Assembly (NCBI GenBank): GCA_019217005.1
Contig: JAHBNG010000044.1
Span: 1 to 64,000 of the forward strand
Reading direction: 5' to 3'
Length of the DNA: 64,000 nucleotides
Source: Chloroflexi bacterium TSY
GTDB lineage: Bacteria; Chloroflexota; Anaerolineae; Caldilineales; Caldilineaceae
The translations under genes were made by a program, and so were the position numbers. Below the pieces are notes generated by a model. The model ran no database searches. It saw only the letters and a program-made list of their open reading frames with translations, and was not told the origin of the DNA. This document shows positions 9,403 to 17,946 of this stretch, piece after piece. Each line of letters opens with the position of its first letter. Position 1 is the first letter of the stretch.

Positions 9403-11320
9403 ATTTTCTGAAAGCGAAATAGGGGATTAATTGGATAGGGATCTCTTGCGTTGTCGCTGGCTGAATCTCACGGTAGAGTTGGCCCTGCCAATCTGAAGAT
9501 GCCGAGTCCGAGTGGACGATTCCTGTCCCGGCTAAGGCTGTAATGCCGGGCAGAGGCTCTGTTTCGGCTACCGTCAATGGATGGCTGGCAGTTAGCGCCA
9601 CGTCGATGGGTCGCACGTCTGCGGGCAAGTCGGGCGATTCCAGGCAGCAGACGACGGGCCCACGCATGACGGCCACCTGGTTGCGCGTCTCCTCGACCAG
9701 GGGGTGAGCCTCCAGCAGCCGCACCGGCAGTGGAAGATTGATTTCGACCACATCGCCAGCCGCCCAAGCCCGCTCAATGCGACAGTAATTTCCTGGTTCG
9801 GGTAGATTGTCAATCGTTTCACCGTTGACCTGCACGCTGGCACCGGACACCCAGCCTGGGATGCGCACCATGAGCGCTTGTATCGTCGCCGCCGGTTGTT
9901 CGATGGTCATCCTGATATGACCATCCCAAGGGTAGTTACTCTCTTGGGTGACGCGCAATTCATCGCCGTTGCTGGTCGTTGTGATCAACTGATTGCTGCC
10001 AAAAAGATGAACCCATAGCGCATTCTCAGAGAGCGTGTAGGTGTACCCATTTACTTCGGCAATCATGCGCACGAGGTTGGGCGGGCAACAGAAGCAGCTT
10101 ATGTATTCGGTACGGGTGCGGGACCAGCGCATCTCGAAGGGCAGTTCATCGACCTGTCGCAGCGTGTTGGTGTAGAAGAATTTCTTGCCATCCAGGCTGA
10201 TGCCCGCCAGCGCACTGTTGTAGAAGACCAATTCCATCACGTCGGCAAAGCGCGCTTCCCCGGTGAGCAACAACATGCGCCAATTCCACATGGCGTTGGC
10301 AATGTTGGCGCATGTTTCGTTGTGGGCGGTGGCGTTGGGCAATTGATACTCCCGACCGTATGCCTGATGAATGCGGGCGATGGTCTGTTGTTCCGGTGTC
10401 CCGTCGGGAGATGCGCCGTCGTAGAGTGCGCCACAGCCACCAGTGATGTGCATCTTCTGGGTGACCACGCTCTGCCAAACGTTCTCCAGCACCGCCATCA
10501 GTGATTCGTCCCCCGTCTCGACGATGATATCGGCTACGCCTGCATAGAGATAGTTGGCCCGCACGGCATGGCCCATAGCCCGATCCTGCTCGCGAAATGG
10601 CACCCGATCCTGATTATCATCCCCACCGTTGGTCACTAAATCACGAATCTCCACCAGATTGCGTCCCAGTTCCAGATAGCGCGGATCCCTTGTTGTGCGG
10701 TAGAGTTCGATAACGCCCATGTAGTGGGACGGGCAGATCGCGTTGCGCGCTAGTTCGGGCGACGACTCAATTTAGAAGCTGTAGAGGTAATCGGCGGCCT
10801 TGCAAGCTAGATCCAGCAGCGTGGTTTTGCCAGTGGCACGGTAGTGGACACAGGCCGTTGTCATCAGATGACCCATGTTGTAGGTTTCAAAGTCTAGCCG
10901 CTCCTGGAAACGCTGAGCCTCTGTTAATCCCTGACGCTGCTTGATGATCACCGGTGTGTGAATGTAGCCATCCGCGCGCTGCACTTCACCGATCAACGCT
11001 ATCAGCCGATCCATCAGCGTATCTAGTTCGGTATCCTTGGTGATGGCATAGACCGCGGCCGCGCCTTCGAACCATTTGTAAAAGTCGCCGTCATTCCACT
11101 GAGGGCCACGATGATTGCCTTCCTCGTAGCCAGCGGCAATGCGAAAATTGGTATAGGCGTGGCTAATGTTGGGATCTTCCATTAGCTGCCACATATTGGG
11201 TACCATTACCTGGTGGCAACGATCAAATTGCTCTCCCCAAAACCCTCCGGCCCAGCGTACCCTGGTGAGCGGGACCGAGTGCAGTTTGGTGTGGAGGCTC
11301 TGTGACGTATCGACGAGCAT
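9401..11320 (-). pseudogene. GH127 beta-L-arabinofuranosidase-like gene with one in-frame stop
   Basis: GH127 enzymes (HypBA1 type) release beta-L-arabinofuranose. The N-terminal part (11320-10772) begins MLVDTSQSLHTKLHSVPLTRVRW and continues to ACKAADYLYSF, where a TAA at 10772-10774 interrupts the frame. Translation then resumes in the same frame with IESSPELARNAICPSHYMGVIELYRTTRDPRYLELG. Later signatures are GGCGALYDGASPDGTPEQQ, NATAHNETCANIANAMWNWRMLL, YTNTLRQVDELPFEMRWSRTR and the Cys cluster SCFCCPPNLVR, which in the family supplies zinc-binding and nucleophilic cysteines. The product would be about 640 aa, near the usual length. Only the single TAA separates it from an intact gene, so it is a young pseudogene or a sequencing error. 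It diverges from the IclR regulator. Confidence 0.88.
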
Positions 11321-11352
11321 GTTTCATCCTTTTGTCTTCGCTCATCAGGCGA

Positions 11353-11405
11353 AATTGTGCAAACACAATAATTCCACACCTGTAAAATCATCGGTTTGTA
11401 CAATT
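11353..11405. promoter_or_regulatory. Inverted repeat in the GH127/IclR divergent intergenic region
   Basis: Arms AATTGTGCAAA (11353-11363) and TTTGTACAATT (11395-11405) match in 10 of 11 positions, in the 181-bp gap between the divergent GH127 and IclR genes. An operator for the neighbouring IclR regulator is the simplest reading. A TATACT hexamer near 11432 could be a -10 element for the regulator. Confidence 0.4.
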
Positions 11406-11501
11406 ATCCTAGATGAGCCTAGGTCTTGTGGTATACTCATGATCTGTGTGATACTGAATATTTATATATGAAATTATATTTGCATACAAACGATTCTGTC
11501 A

Positions 11502-12332
11502 ATGACAAACCCATCAGCCAAAGCCACATCGTCAAAAGCTACATCGCAACAAGCAACCACGCAACGTTACAAAGTTCCAGCGTTAGAAAAGGGATTGGAC
11601 ATTCTCGAATATCTGGCTGGCGAGGGCATCCCGCTGACCCAAACCGAGATTGCCCGTGGATTGGGTCGCGGCCCCAATGAACTCTTTCGCATACTGGTTA
11701 GCCTGGAACGACGAGGGTATATCCAACGCGATCCTGGCTCAGGAGCATACGCACTCACGTTGCGGCTTTTTGAGTTGGGGCACACCCACTCGCCCTATCA
11801 GACCCTACTGCGTGCCGCCACCCGACCCATGCAATCTTTGACCGAAACCGTGCTCGAATCGTGCCACATGAGCGTGCTGCGGCGGGAAAAACTGCTCATT
11901 ATTGCCCAGGAAGAGAGTCCGCGGCGCCTGCGTCTCTCCACTGAGGTAGGCAGTACATTCACCATGATCCATACCGCATCTGGTCGCCTGTTGTTGGCGC
12001 ACTGCCCCACCGACGAGCAAGAGGAGCTATTGGCCCATGACGAAGATTTTCAAAACCTATCCGAAAGGAAGCAGCAGGCGCTGCGGAAGCGATTGGTTAC
12101 GATTCGAGAACAAGGCTACGATGAGGCGTACGGGGAGGTGACCGAGGGCGTAAACGTCATTTCTGTGCTCGTGGGTGCGCCAACAGGCAGTATCCACGCC
12201 TCGCTGACCATTCCGGCGCTGGGCCGCAAACAGGAGCCGCAACACGCTGATCTGCTGGACGCGCTCCGGTATTGTGCTGGGGAGATCGGTCGAGTGGCCG
12301 GGCTGATCGTACCGCAGGATGTGGTTGTATAA
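11502..12332 (+). CDS. IclR-family transcriptional regulator
   Basis: A 276-residue regulator. The N-terminal winged helix-turn-helix (about residues 25-85) reads VPALEKGLDILEYLAGEGIPLTQTEIARGLGRGPNELFRILVSLERRGYI. The C-terminal ligand-binding domain shows the IclR pattern (FTMIHTASGRLLLAHCP, then GYDEAYGEVTEGVNVISVLVGAP and ASLTIPAL). Such regulators usually bind small aromatic or sugar-acid effectors as tetramers. It is transcribed divergently from the GH127 gene and is its likely controller. The first 20 residues are Ser/Thr/Ala-rich and could be over-extended; no better start is seen. Confidence 0.93.
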   Translation: MTNPSAKATSSKATSQQATTQRYKVPALEKGLDILEYLAGEGIPLTQTEIARGLGRGPNELFRILVSLERRGYIQRDPGSGAYALTLRLFELGHTHSPYQTLLRAATRPMQSLTETVLESCHMSVLRREKLLIIAQEESPRRLRLSTEVGSTFTMIHTASGRLLLAHCPTDEQEELLAHDEDFQNLSERKQQALRKRLVTIREQGYDEAYGEVTEGVNVISVLVGAPTGSIHASLTIPALGRKQEPQHADLLDALRYCAGEIGRVAGLIVPQDVVV

Positions 12333-12413
12333 GGACAAGGCTGTCATCGGTTCAGATTGGTCTTCGCTAGTGAAACTGACTAAATGACCAACCCGATTTG
12401 ACCAGAGTCACGC

Positions 12414-12597
12414 TCAACGCTTATGGGTCAGCTTGCCCCACGATTTGATGTTTCCTCGACTGGCAATCAATTTCTGAATAACACCTTTCAGCACTTGCAA
12501 GTCATACCTCAAGGATTGCTTCTGTACGTAATCAAGTTCAAGCTGACGTTTGATTTCGGGGCTGCTACGGTTGAATTCGGTCGTTAGCACGAGGAAT
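12414..12597 (-). pseudogene. Fragment resembling the C-terminus of a bacterial sugar transferase (WcaJ/RfbP type)
   Basis: The minus frame ending at the TGA 12414-12416 reads VLTTEFNRSSPEIKRQLELD, then YVQKQSLRYDLQVLKGVIQK and LIASRG. This resembles the conserved tail of polyprenyl-phosphate sugar-1-phosphate transferases (a run like LDLxYVxxxSxxxDLxILLxT followed by SRRG). Upstream the frame closes and no start is available, so at most 60 codons of a former gene remain. The identification rests on a short pattern and is uncertain. Confidence 0.35.
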
Positions 12598-12633
12598 CTT
12601 CATATGTCGAAATCTGAACAAACGGGTCAAGTT

Positions 12634-14082
12634 TTAAGCTGGTGCAAATTGAGCATCAGAAACAAGCCTATCAATTTCGGCGTCGATTTTGTTAAAGGCA
12701 TCGAGAAGGCAGGAAGTGACGGTGTGTCGGCGATGTAGAGCGTAAGCCGTTGGATTAAAGAGCCGATTGTGCATCTTAGTGATGAGCACAGCGACACGCG
12801 GGCCATAGGAAGGCAAGATATAACGATGGGAGCCGTGGATACGAGAAATGAGACCCTTAAGACGTAAGCGGCGCAAATCGTAGGTCATTTGGCTAGCGGA
12901 ATAATGGTCATGTGGCAGCAAATCAAGCACAATAGGGCGAAGGTCAGCATGGCGAAAGCCATTGATAGAAGTGGCAAAGCGAGCCAGTGCAGAAAAAAGA
13001 GCCATAGCTCGAGGCTGTCCGAAGCGTAAGCCAGGTGCGCGTTGTCCGCTTTGCGAAGTGGTCGGTTCGGAGATGCGTTCAAAGCTTTCAGCAGAGAGAA
13101 GACAATCCTGGGAGATGGGCTGGGTCTCAAGTAAACGGCGATTGATGGAGGCGGCTAGTTTGCGCAAGTAAGTCCAGTTCGACAAATCCTTGGTGACATC
13201 GAAGTCATGGGGATTATTGATTGTCGTCTCCGTACGCAGGGCACGGTTTTCCTTGAAGTATTGTTTCACCCCAGAATGTCTGTAGGTGATATGAATGGAA
13301 GGCTGAACGCCGATCTGGACAACCCGAGTCTGAAAGCGACTGGGAGTGTTGCGCATCATCCGACGGTCAAAAATGAGTTGCATGCGGTCTGGCCGTCCCA
13401 GATCGAGAGTATCTCGCATGACCTGTTCGAAGAACTCACGTCCTCGCAAGGGACGATTGAAGACGTGAGTCAGACTGACTTCCATCTGCCAGATGCTGAG
13501 TCGATGGGTGAATCCAGCTTGGCGCTCTTCATGCGTCAAGGGCCAGGGTAAGCGCTCAACCCATTTATCGAAAAAGGCTTGCACTTGCTCATCACCGAGT
13601 TCATGACAGATCTTGATAAATCCTGGTCCAAACTCTGCATCCTGAATGTAGATATAGTAGACCTTGACGTAGACACTCTGGCGGGTAAAGTCGAAGCGGA
13701 CCGCTTTTCCCTTTTCATCCTTTTTCGCCTTGAAACTATTCACTTTCTCTTGGGCGACACCAATGAATACAACGCCTTCCGCTTCCTCATATTGCTTGTG
13801 ATAATAGGCGGCTACGTCATCTTTGCGCTGACCTTTTTCAAACGGTACCGATGGAATCTTGTTGACCGATGCATAATTTTCTACAGTCGATACAAATTCA
13901 TTCGTCATTTTGTTCAATGATGCTGGTGATGGAATCATCTCACTCTTTTGATTCCTTAGAAAATAGACTAGCCCACCCGGCCTCTGGAGGTTCGCTATAT
14001 ACCCGTTTAGATACACCCGGAGAAAGTAGGGATTTACCAAATCCTGGATAGTGCAATTTTGCACCTTTGTTGCCTGCGTCAA
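12634..14082 (-). CDS. Conserved protein of unknown function, 482 aa, with C-terminal winged-helix-like region
   Basis: I recognise this as a widespread family of 450-550 residue proteins of unknown function found in scattered copies in Chloroflexota, Acidobacteriota and others, but know no assigned activity. Features seen: RVYLNGYIANLQRPGGLVYFLRNQ near residue 25, QSVYVKVYYIYIQDAEFGPGFIKI near 135-160, the FNRPLRGREFFEQVMRDTLDLGRP region near 210, and a C-terminal part SASQMTYDLRRLRLKGLISRIHGSHRYI that looks like a MarR-type winged helix. The dispersed distribution and the winged helix suggest a mobile or nucleic-acid-binding function, which is inference. No terminal inverted repeats could be assigned. 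A MITE lies just upstream (14113-14267), but it has its own target duplication. Confidence 0.6.
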   Translation of the reverse strand: MTQATKVQNCTIQDLVNPYFLRVYLNGYIANLQRPGGLVYFLRNQKSEMIPSPASLNKMTNEFVSTVENYASVNKIPSVPFEKGQRKDDVAAYYHKQYEEAEGVVFIGVAQEKVNSFKAKKDEKGKAVRFDFTRQSVYVKVYYIYIQDAEFGPGFIKICHELGDEQVQAFFDKWVERLPWPLTHEERQAGFTHRLSIWQMEVSLTHVFNRPLRGREFFEQVMRDTLDLGRPDRMQLIFDRRMMRNTPSRFQTRVVQIGVQPSIHITYRHSGVKQYFKENRALRTETTINNPHDFDVTKDLSNWTYLRKLAASINRRLLETQPISQDCLLSAESFERISEPTTSQSGQRAPGLRFGQPRAMALFSALARFATSINGFRHADLRPIVLDLLPHDHYSASQMTYDLRRLRLKGLISRIHGSHRYILPSYGPRVAVLITKMHNRLFNPTAYALHRRHTVTSCLLDAFNKIDAEIDRLVSDAQFAPA

Positions 14083-14112
14083 GCCTTTGTACAGGTTTCG
14101 AAGATAAATTTT

Positions 14113-14267
14113 GGGGTGGTTCAGAATTAGGTTTACACTTTTGATACATAGATAAAAATCTATATGAGGTCATTTTCTGCCTGAGCATGGCTCAAATTAG
14201 AAAATATAAACATCTTTTCTCTTTGCAAAAATGTAAACCTAATTGTCCGCCTAAAATGAACCACCCC
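14113..14267 (-). mobile_element. MITE family 1, copy a (155 bp, 8-bp target duplication)
   Basis: A 155-bp non-autonomous element with ends GGGGTGGTTCA and TGAACCACCCC (11-bp perfect terminal inverted repeats) and inner inverted repeats TTAGGTTTACA/TGTAAACCTAA. It is flanked by the direct repeat TAAATTTT at 14105-14112 and 14268-14275, an 8-bp target duplication. Other copies are at 27650-27914 and 45302-45456, in the opposite orientation. It has no coding capacity. An 8-bp duplication with GG-starting ends would fit mobilisation by an ISL3-like transposase, none of which is in the window. Confidence 0.92.
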
Positions 14268-14275
14268 TAAATTTT

Positions 14276-14436
14276 GGCCAATTTTCGCTTTTGAGGCCTC
14301 GCGGCTTTCTCAATCACTTGGGCGGCCCCATTTGTCTAAGGTTTGAATACCTGTAAAAGTGCAACTTTGCCTATATAGGTTCTCTGATGTCCATTGCCCA
14401 ACTGCGTAAGCCTTAAATATGTTAATTCCTCTCCAA
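14276..14436. other. Intergenic sequence, nothing recognised
   Basis: Between the MITE and the end of the deiodinase-like gene I find no coding pattern or clear hairpin. Confidence 0.4.
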
Positions 14437-15096
14437 TCATGCTAGACTTAAATCCTCAATTACTTCTACCCATTCATCCTTATTGAATCCGTGAGGACCC
14501 GGATCGCCACGGTATGAGAGCACCCCATCTTTGTCGATGATGTAGAGTCGTTCTGGTGCAGCAACGTACTTCCCCTCCGCCTCATTAGCTATATTGTCGA
14601 GTGGCATCGGCATCTTTAGGTTGAGATGGAGCATACAAGCTTCGGCTACTTGCGCACGGTCCCCAATCGTTGTAGGTTGATCATAGACAATGCCCTCGTC
14701 ACGGTTGGACTTGGTCTGATAAGCACCCACATTATCTTCGGGATGGGCCTCCTTGATGTAGACACAAAAGAAGTTCACCTTCTCTTTGTAGGTTTCGTAA
14801 ATTTCGTTCAAGCGCCCGTCTGAACGGCGAAAGGGTGGTCAGGTGTAAGAACCGAAGACCAGAGCTACAGGTTTATCAAATGCAGAAGACAGCCGAGACA
14901 TCTGACCCGTCTGCTTGCCATGAGTGTCCAGACGCTCGATCTCAAAATCTGGAGCAGGATGACCAACAATGGGCGCATTGGCCTGACGCGCCGCCTTGGC
15001 GGCCAGGAACGCATCAAATTCTGATTTGCTAATTCCGCCATCTCCCCATTCCTGCCAGATGCCGGAAGGCGTGGCAACCGGCTGTTCATTCTTCAT
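14437..15096 (-). CDS. Deiodinase-like/redoxin selenoprotein with in-frame UGA (Sec86)
   Basis: One frame from the ATG at 15096 (ribosome site AAAGGAAGA) to the stop at 14437 contains a single internal TGA at 14839-14841, codon 86. Around it the protein reads PVALVFGSYT-U-PPFRRSDG, which matches the iodothyronine-deiodinase active site (FGSxTUPPF). Downstream family features are NFFCVYIKEAHPED, DNIANEAEGKYVAAPERLYIIDKDGVLSYRGDPG and GFNKDEWVEVIEDL. Upstream is a thioredoxin-fold start (VGHPAPDFEIERLD). Read through, the protein has 219 residues, the usual size. The UGA sits where relatives have Sec or Cys, and a SECIS-like hairpin follows it. Family enzymes use Sec for reductive dehalogenation or thiol redox chemistry; the substrate here is unknown. 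The alternative is a Cys-to-stop mutation in a Cys homologue. No selenocysteine machinery lies in the window. Confidence 0.78.
14805..14826 (-). promoter_or_regulatory. Candidate bacterial SECIS hairpin
   Basis: On the mRNA strand the six bases CGUUCA (14826-14821) pair perfectly with UGAACG (14810-14805) around a 10-base loop GACGGGCGCU. The loop begins 19 nt after the UGA and has G as its first base. This agrees with the loose bacterial SECIS consensus (short stem, loop 16-37 nt after UGA, G in the first two loop positions). An overlapping alternative hairpin (CGCC/GGCG) also exists. Confidence 0.5.
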
Positions 15097-15359
15097 ACTT
15101 GTCTTCCTTTTCTTTTACACCTTTAGCGGTTATAGATTTCCAGATAATTAATCGTCATGTCGTTCAGTGTTCTTTGGTCATTCGTCATGAGTTTGTTTCC
15201 CCTTTGTGATGCATAATTGACCTAGCAACGGTGAGTACAGATGGCTGAGTCTAAATCAGATCGCGCTGGAAGTGGTTGAACTTTAACCTTTGGTAGCTTG
15301 ACTGGACAATCGCCCTGGGCCTCGATTTCACCAAGCCATATATTGTCTTTAATTATAGT

Positions 15360-15382
15360 ATTTGTGATAAAATACCACAAAT
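15360..15382. promoter_or_regulatory. Operator-like palindrome in front of the GntR gene
   Basis: ATTTGTG (15360-15366) and CACAAAT (15376-15382) form a perfect 7-bp inverted repeat around nine bases, ending five bases before the regulator start codon. GntR/FCD regulators often bind such TTGT-N-ACAA sites and repress themselves. The site could also affect the divergent deiodinase-like gene 260 bp away. Confidence 0.5.
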
Positions 15383-15386
15383 TATA

Positions 15387-16025
15387 ATGTCAAAAATTCA
15401 GATGACTCTACCGCAGCTTACCCAAACCGTGACCGATGTTCTGGTCAATCAGATCCGGCAAGAGATTATTCGTGCCAACTATCCCCCAGGGACACGGTTG
15501 CGCTTGCGCGAGTCGGCTGACCATTTCGGCGTCAGCATTATGCCCGTCCGTGAGGCGTTACAGGCATTACAAGTCGAAGGGATTGTGACCGGTGAAACGC
15601 GTAAGGGTATGACCGTTACAGTGCATACTCCAGCCGCATTGGAAGATATTTACGAGATGCGAGCGACGCTAGAGGAGCTGGCAACCCGATTGGCAGTCCC
15701 CTCTGTAACAGACTCGACCATTATTGAGCTGGAAAAGATAGACGCAGAAATCGAGCAATCTGGGGTGGATGCTGCATCTACTGTTGAATTGAATACCCGT
15801 TTCCACAATACTCTCTACGAGGTTTCCGGCCGCGAGCACCTCTGTTCGAATATTCAGATGTTGCGTAACCGCACCGCCCACTATTTTCGCATGTATATGG
15901 TCGAGTTGGAGTACGGAGCCAACGAAGAGCACCGCCAAATTATTCAGGCCTGTCGCGACAACAACCCAGAGCGATCGGCCGAATTATGTATCGACACATT
16001 GAAACGGAAGGGCGCGCACTTGTGA
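15387..16025 (+). CDS. GntR-family transcriptional regulator (FCD domain)
   Basis: A 212-residue regulator. The N-terminal winged helix reads VLVNQIRQEIIRANYPPGTRLRLRESADHFGVSIMPVREALQALQVEGIV, the standard GntR DNA-binding domain. The all-helical FCD effector domain follows (EDIYEMRATLEELATRLAV, ELNTRFHNTLYEVSGREHLCSNI, NEEHRQIIQACRDNNPERSAEL), with Asp/His positions that usually bind a metal and an organic acid. It is followed within 40 bp by the LLM oxidoreductase gene, so the two are probably one operon. A perfect palindrome lies just upstream of its start. Confidence 0.93.
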   Translation: MSKIQMTLPQLTQTVTDVLVNQIRQEIIRANYPPGTRLRLRESADHFGVSIMPVREALQALQVEGIVTGETRKGMTVTVHTPAALEDIYEMRATLEELATRLAVPSVTDSTIIELEKIDAEIEQSGVDAASTVELNTRFHNTLYEVSGREHLCSNIQMLRNRTAHYFRMYMVELEYGANEEHRQIIQACRDNNPERSAELCIDTLKRKGAHL

Positions 16026-16064
16026 AAAGGCAAAGTGCAATCGAATTCGCTGAGGCAAGCAAAG

Positions 16065-16997
16065 ATGAACCCAAAAATCATGTTGATTTTGACCGAAAAT
16101 TGGACGATTGTAGATAAGCAAGATTTACGAACATTAGTTGATTGGGCTGTGATTGCGGAAGAAGCGGGAATTTATGGCTTGATGTTGAGCGATCATATTA
16201 CGCTAGGTGCAAGCGCAGGCGAGCGAGGGATTGAGCCAAATCCGCGTGCATATGCTGCGCCAGGAAATCAAGACCCCACTACGCCTTGGCCTGACTCACT
16301 CCTCTTATTTAGCGCAATCGCAGCACGCACGAGCGAGATCAAGCTGTTCTGTGGCGCGATTATTGCGCCGTTGCGTCATCCTGTGCATTTGGCAAAACAG
16401 CTAGCGACACTCGACAGCTTGTCAGAGGGGCGGTTGATTGTGCAGCCGACCGTTAGTTGGCATGAAGATGAGTATGAGCATTTGGGGGTGCCGTTCAAAA
16501 AACGCGGCAAGCTGCTTGATGAACATCTGGAAGCTTGGCAACTGTTGTGGAATGAGTCACCAGCGTCGTATGCAGGGCAGCATTATCAATTTGAAGGCGT
16601 CTATTTTGAGCCAAAACCGCATCGTTCAGGTGGCCCGCCGCTCTGGTTTGGAGGACAGTCGATGCACGCACCGCTGCTGCGGCGGCTGGTTAAATATGGG
16701 CAAGGATTCCATCCATTTGGCGCACCTACATCTGAAGATAAGCGACAACTGCGCAATGGGTTAGCTGCAGCAGGTCGCAACATGAGCGAAATCGCCTTGA
16801 TCGGCGGGATTCGCGCCACCTTTTCCGACAATGACTCCCCCGCTGATCTTGACCTCGCCCTGACTTCAATCCCACCTCAAATCGAACAAGGCTACACGGT
16901 TTTTTGCGTCAAGCCGGATCAATTTATCAGCGATGCCCACGATTTTTCAGCCTTTTGCGATCGATTGGTCGCAGGCTTTGCAGAAATGAGTTTATAA
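16065..16997 (+). CDS. LLM-class (luciferase-like) flavin/F420-dependent oxidoreductase
   Basis: A TIM-barrel oxidoreductase of the bacterial luciferase-like family, about 310 aa. Signatures are LILTENW at the start, WAVIAEEAGIYGLMLSDHI, WPDSLLLFSAIAARTSEIKLFCGAIIAPLRHPVHLAKQLATLDSLSEGRLIVQPTVSW and PLWFGGQS. Family members use FMN or coenzyme F420 for oxidation or desulfonation of small molecules; the substrate cannot be read here. I prefer the ATG at 16065 (GAGG nine bases upstream) over the GTG at 16035, because family proteins begin at this point. It probably shares an operon with the GntR gene. Confidence 0.88.
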   Translation: MNPKIMLILTENWTIVDKQDLRTLVDWAVIAEEAGIYGLMLSDHITLGASAGERGIEPNPRAYAAPGNQDPTTPWPDSLLLFSAIAARTSEIKLFCGAIIAPLRHPVHLAKQLATLDSLSEGRLIVQPTVSWHEDEYEHLGVPFKKRGKLLDEHLEAWQLLWNESPASYAGQHYQFEGVYFEPKPHRSGGPPLWFGGQSMHAPLLRRLVKYGQGFHPFGAPTSEDKRQLRNGLAAAGRNMSEIALIGGIRATFSDNDSPADLDLALTSIPPQIEQGYTVFCVKPDQFISDAHDFSAFCDRLVAGFAEMSL

Positions 16998-17067
16998 GCA
17001 TCCCATTGATTGGCATGACAAACTTGAAGATATGGGCGTATCTCGACAGGATATCTGTTCACATTGG

Positions 17068-17719
17068 TCATCTTAGTCTGTCTGCGGCCTTCAATATTTC
17101 CAAGGCATCCACTGTTAAGAACAAGCTTGCCTTGCCGAGTCTTTCCTTCTCCCATTCTGCGTGGGTAAAGTTATCCTTGCCCTTGGCATGGCTGAAGAGC
17201 TTGCGCTCAGTTGCCCAGCCTTGGCCATCAACAAATTTCGATTCGAGCAGGTCGAGAGCACGTTCGCAGCGCGGATCTTGTATGTGTCCCGACTGCGTCA
17301 GTATGTGCAGCCCGGCCATGAAGTCGTAAAGCCGCGGGTACGGGTAGGACAACTTTGTGAAGACTGGCCTGAGTGGCTTGCCATTGCTTCGTTTCAGGTA
17401 GACCTGTCGCTCTAACAAGATCTCCGCAGCATCTTCGATTGCCTGAGCAAGCGCCGCCGACTTTTCCCGACACTGGTAGGTAACAAGCCCCCTCAGTCCG
17501 TAGGCAGTATGGACGATGGACGGTCCCTTTGTTCGAGGGAGTTTATTACAGTTCCAGCCGCCACCGGGCCACTGATAACGAAGCAGGTTCGCTGCCAATT
17601 CATCCGTTTCTTCATTCGCAATTCCCAGAACAATCGAAGCGTAGATGGCATTGGCATGAAACGAACCGTGAACACGATATTTGTCACGGATAAAGAGCGG
17701 ACCGTCGTACTCGACCTCC
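17068..17719 (-). pseudogene. Prenyltransferase/terpenoid-cyclase-fold protein, N-terminus removed
   Basis: The remaining 215 codons run from LEVEYDGPLFIRDKYRVHG through LRYQWPGGGWNCNKLP and SIVHTAYGLRGLV to KASLFLTVDALEILKAADRLR. The GGGWNC-type motif and repeated helical pairs resemble the alpha/alpha barrel of squalene-hopene-cyclase-like proteins of unknown function. Family proteins are usually 280-330 aa. The gene is cut at 17720 by the 225-bp inverted-repeat element and the missing N-terminal third is not found beyond it. The ORF opens by reading out of the element, so it is probably not expressed from its own promoter. Confidence 0.6.
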
Positions 17720-17944
17720 AGACTCAGTAGATCCAAATTTCAGGTTTTGAGAGAGAATTCTGGCTAAACAGTTGACATAAATACAAATTTGCCGGTCGAT
17801 ATCTAGTTTTTGCGTTAGATTTGGGCGATTTTCAGATATGAAATAGGTTGTTTTCTGTAACCGAAATCTGAATAAATGACTCCAAAATCCCTGCAATCTC
17901 GACTGAAAATAGCCAAAAACGCCAAATTTGGATCTACTGAGACT
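17720..17944 (+). mobile_element. MITE family 2, copy a (225 bp)
   Basis: The ends AGACTCAGTAGATCCAAATT and its inverted partner (ending CTACTGAGACT) form a terminal inverted repeat of about 20 bp with one mismatch. A copy at 25588-25812 has the same orientation and is nearly identical. There is no coding capacity and no target duplication at this copy, and the gene on its left is truncated. This fits a rearrangement at the element rather than a simple insertion. Confidence 0.85.
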
Positions 17945-17946
17945 GT

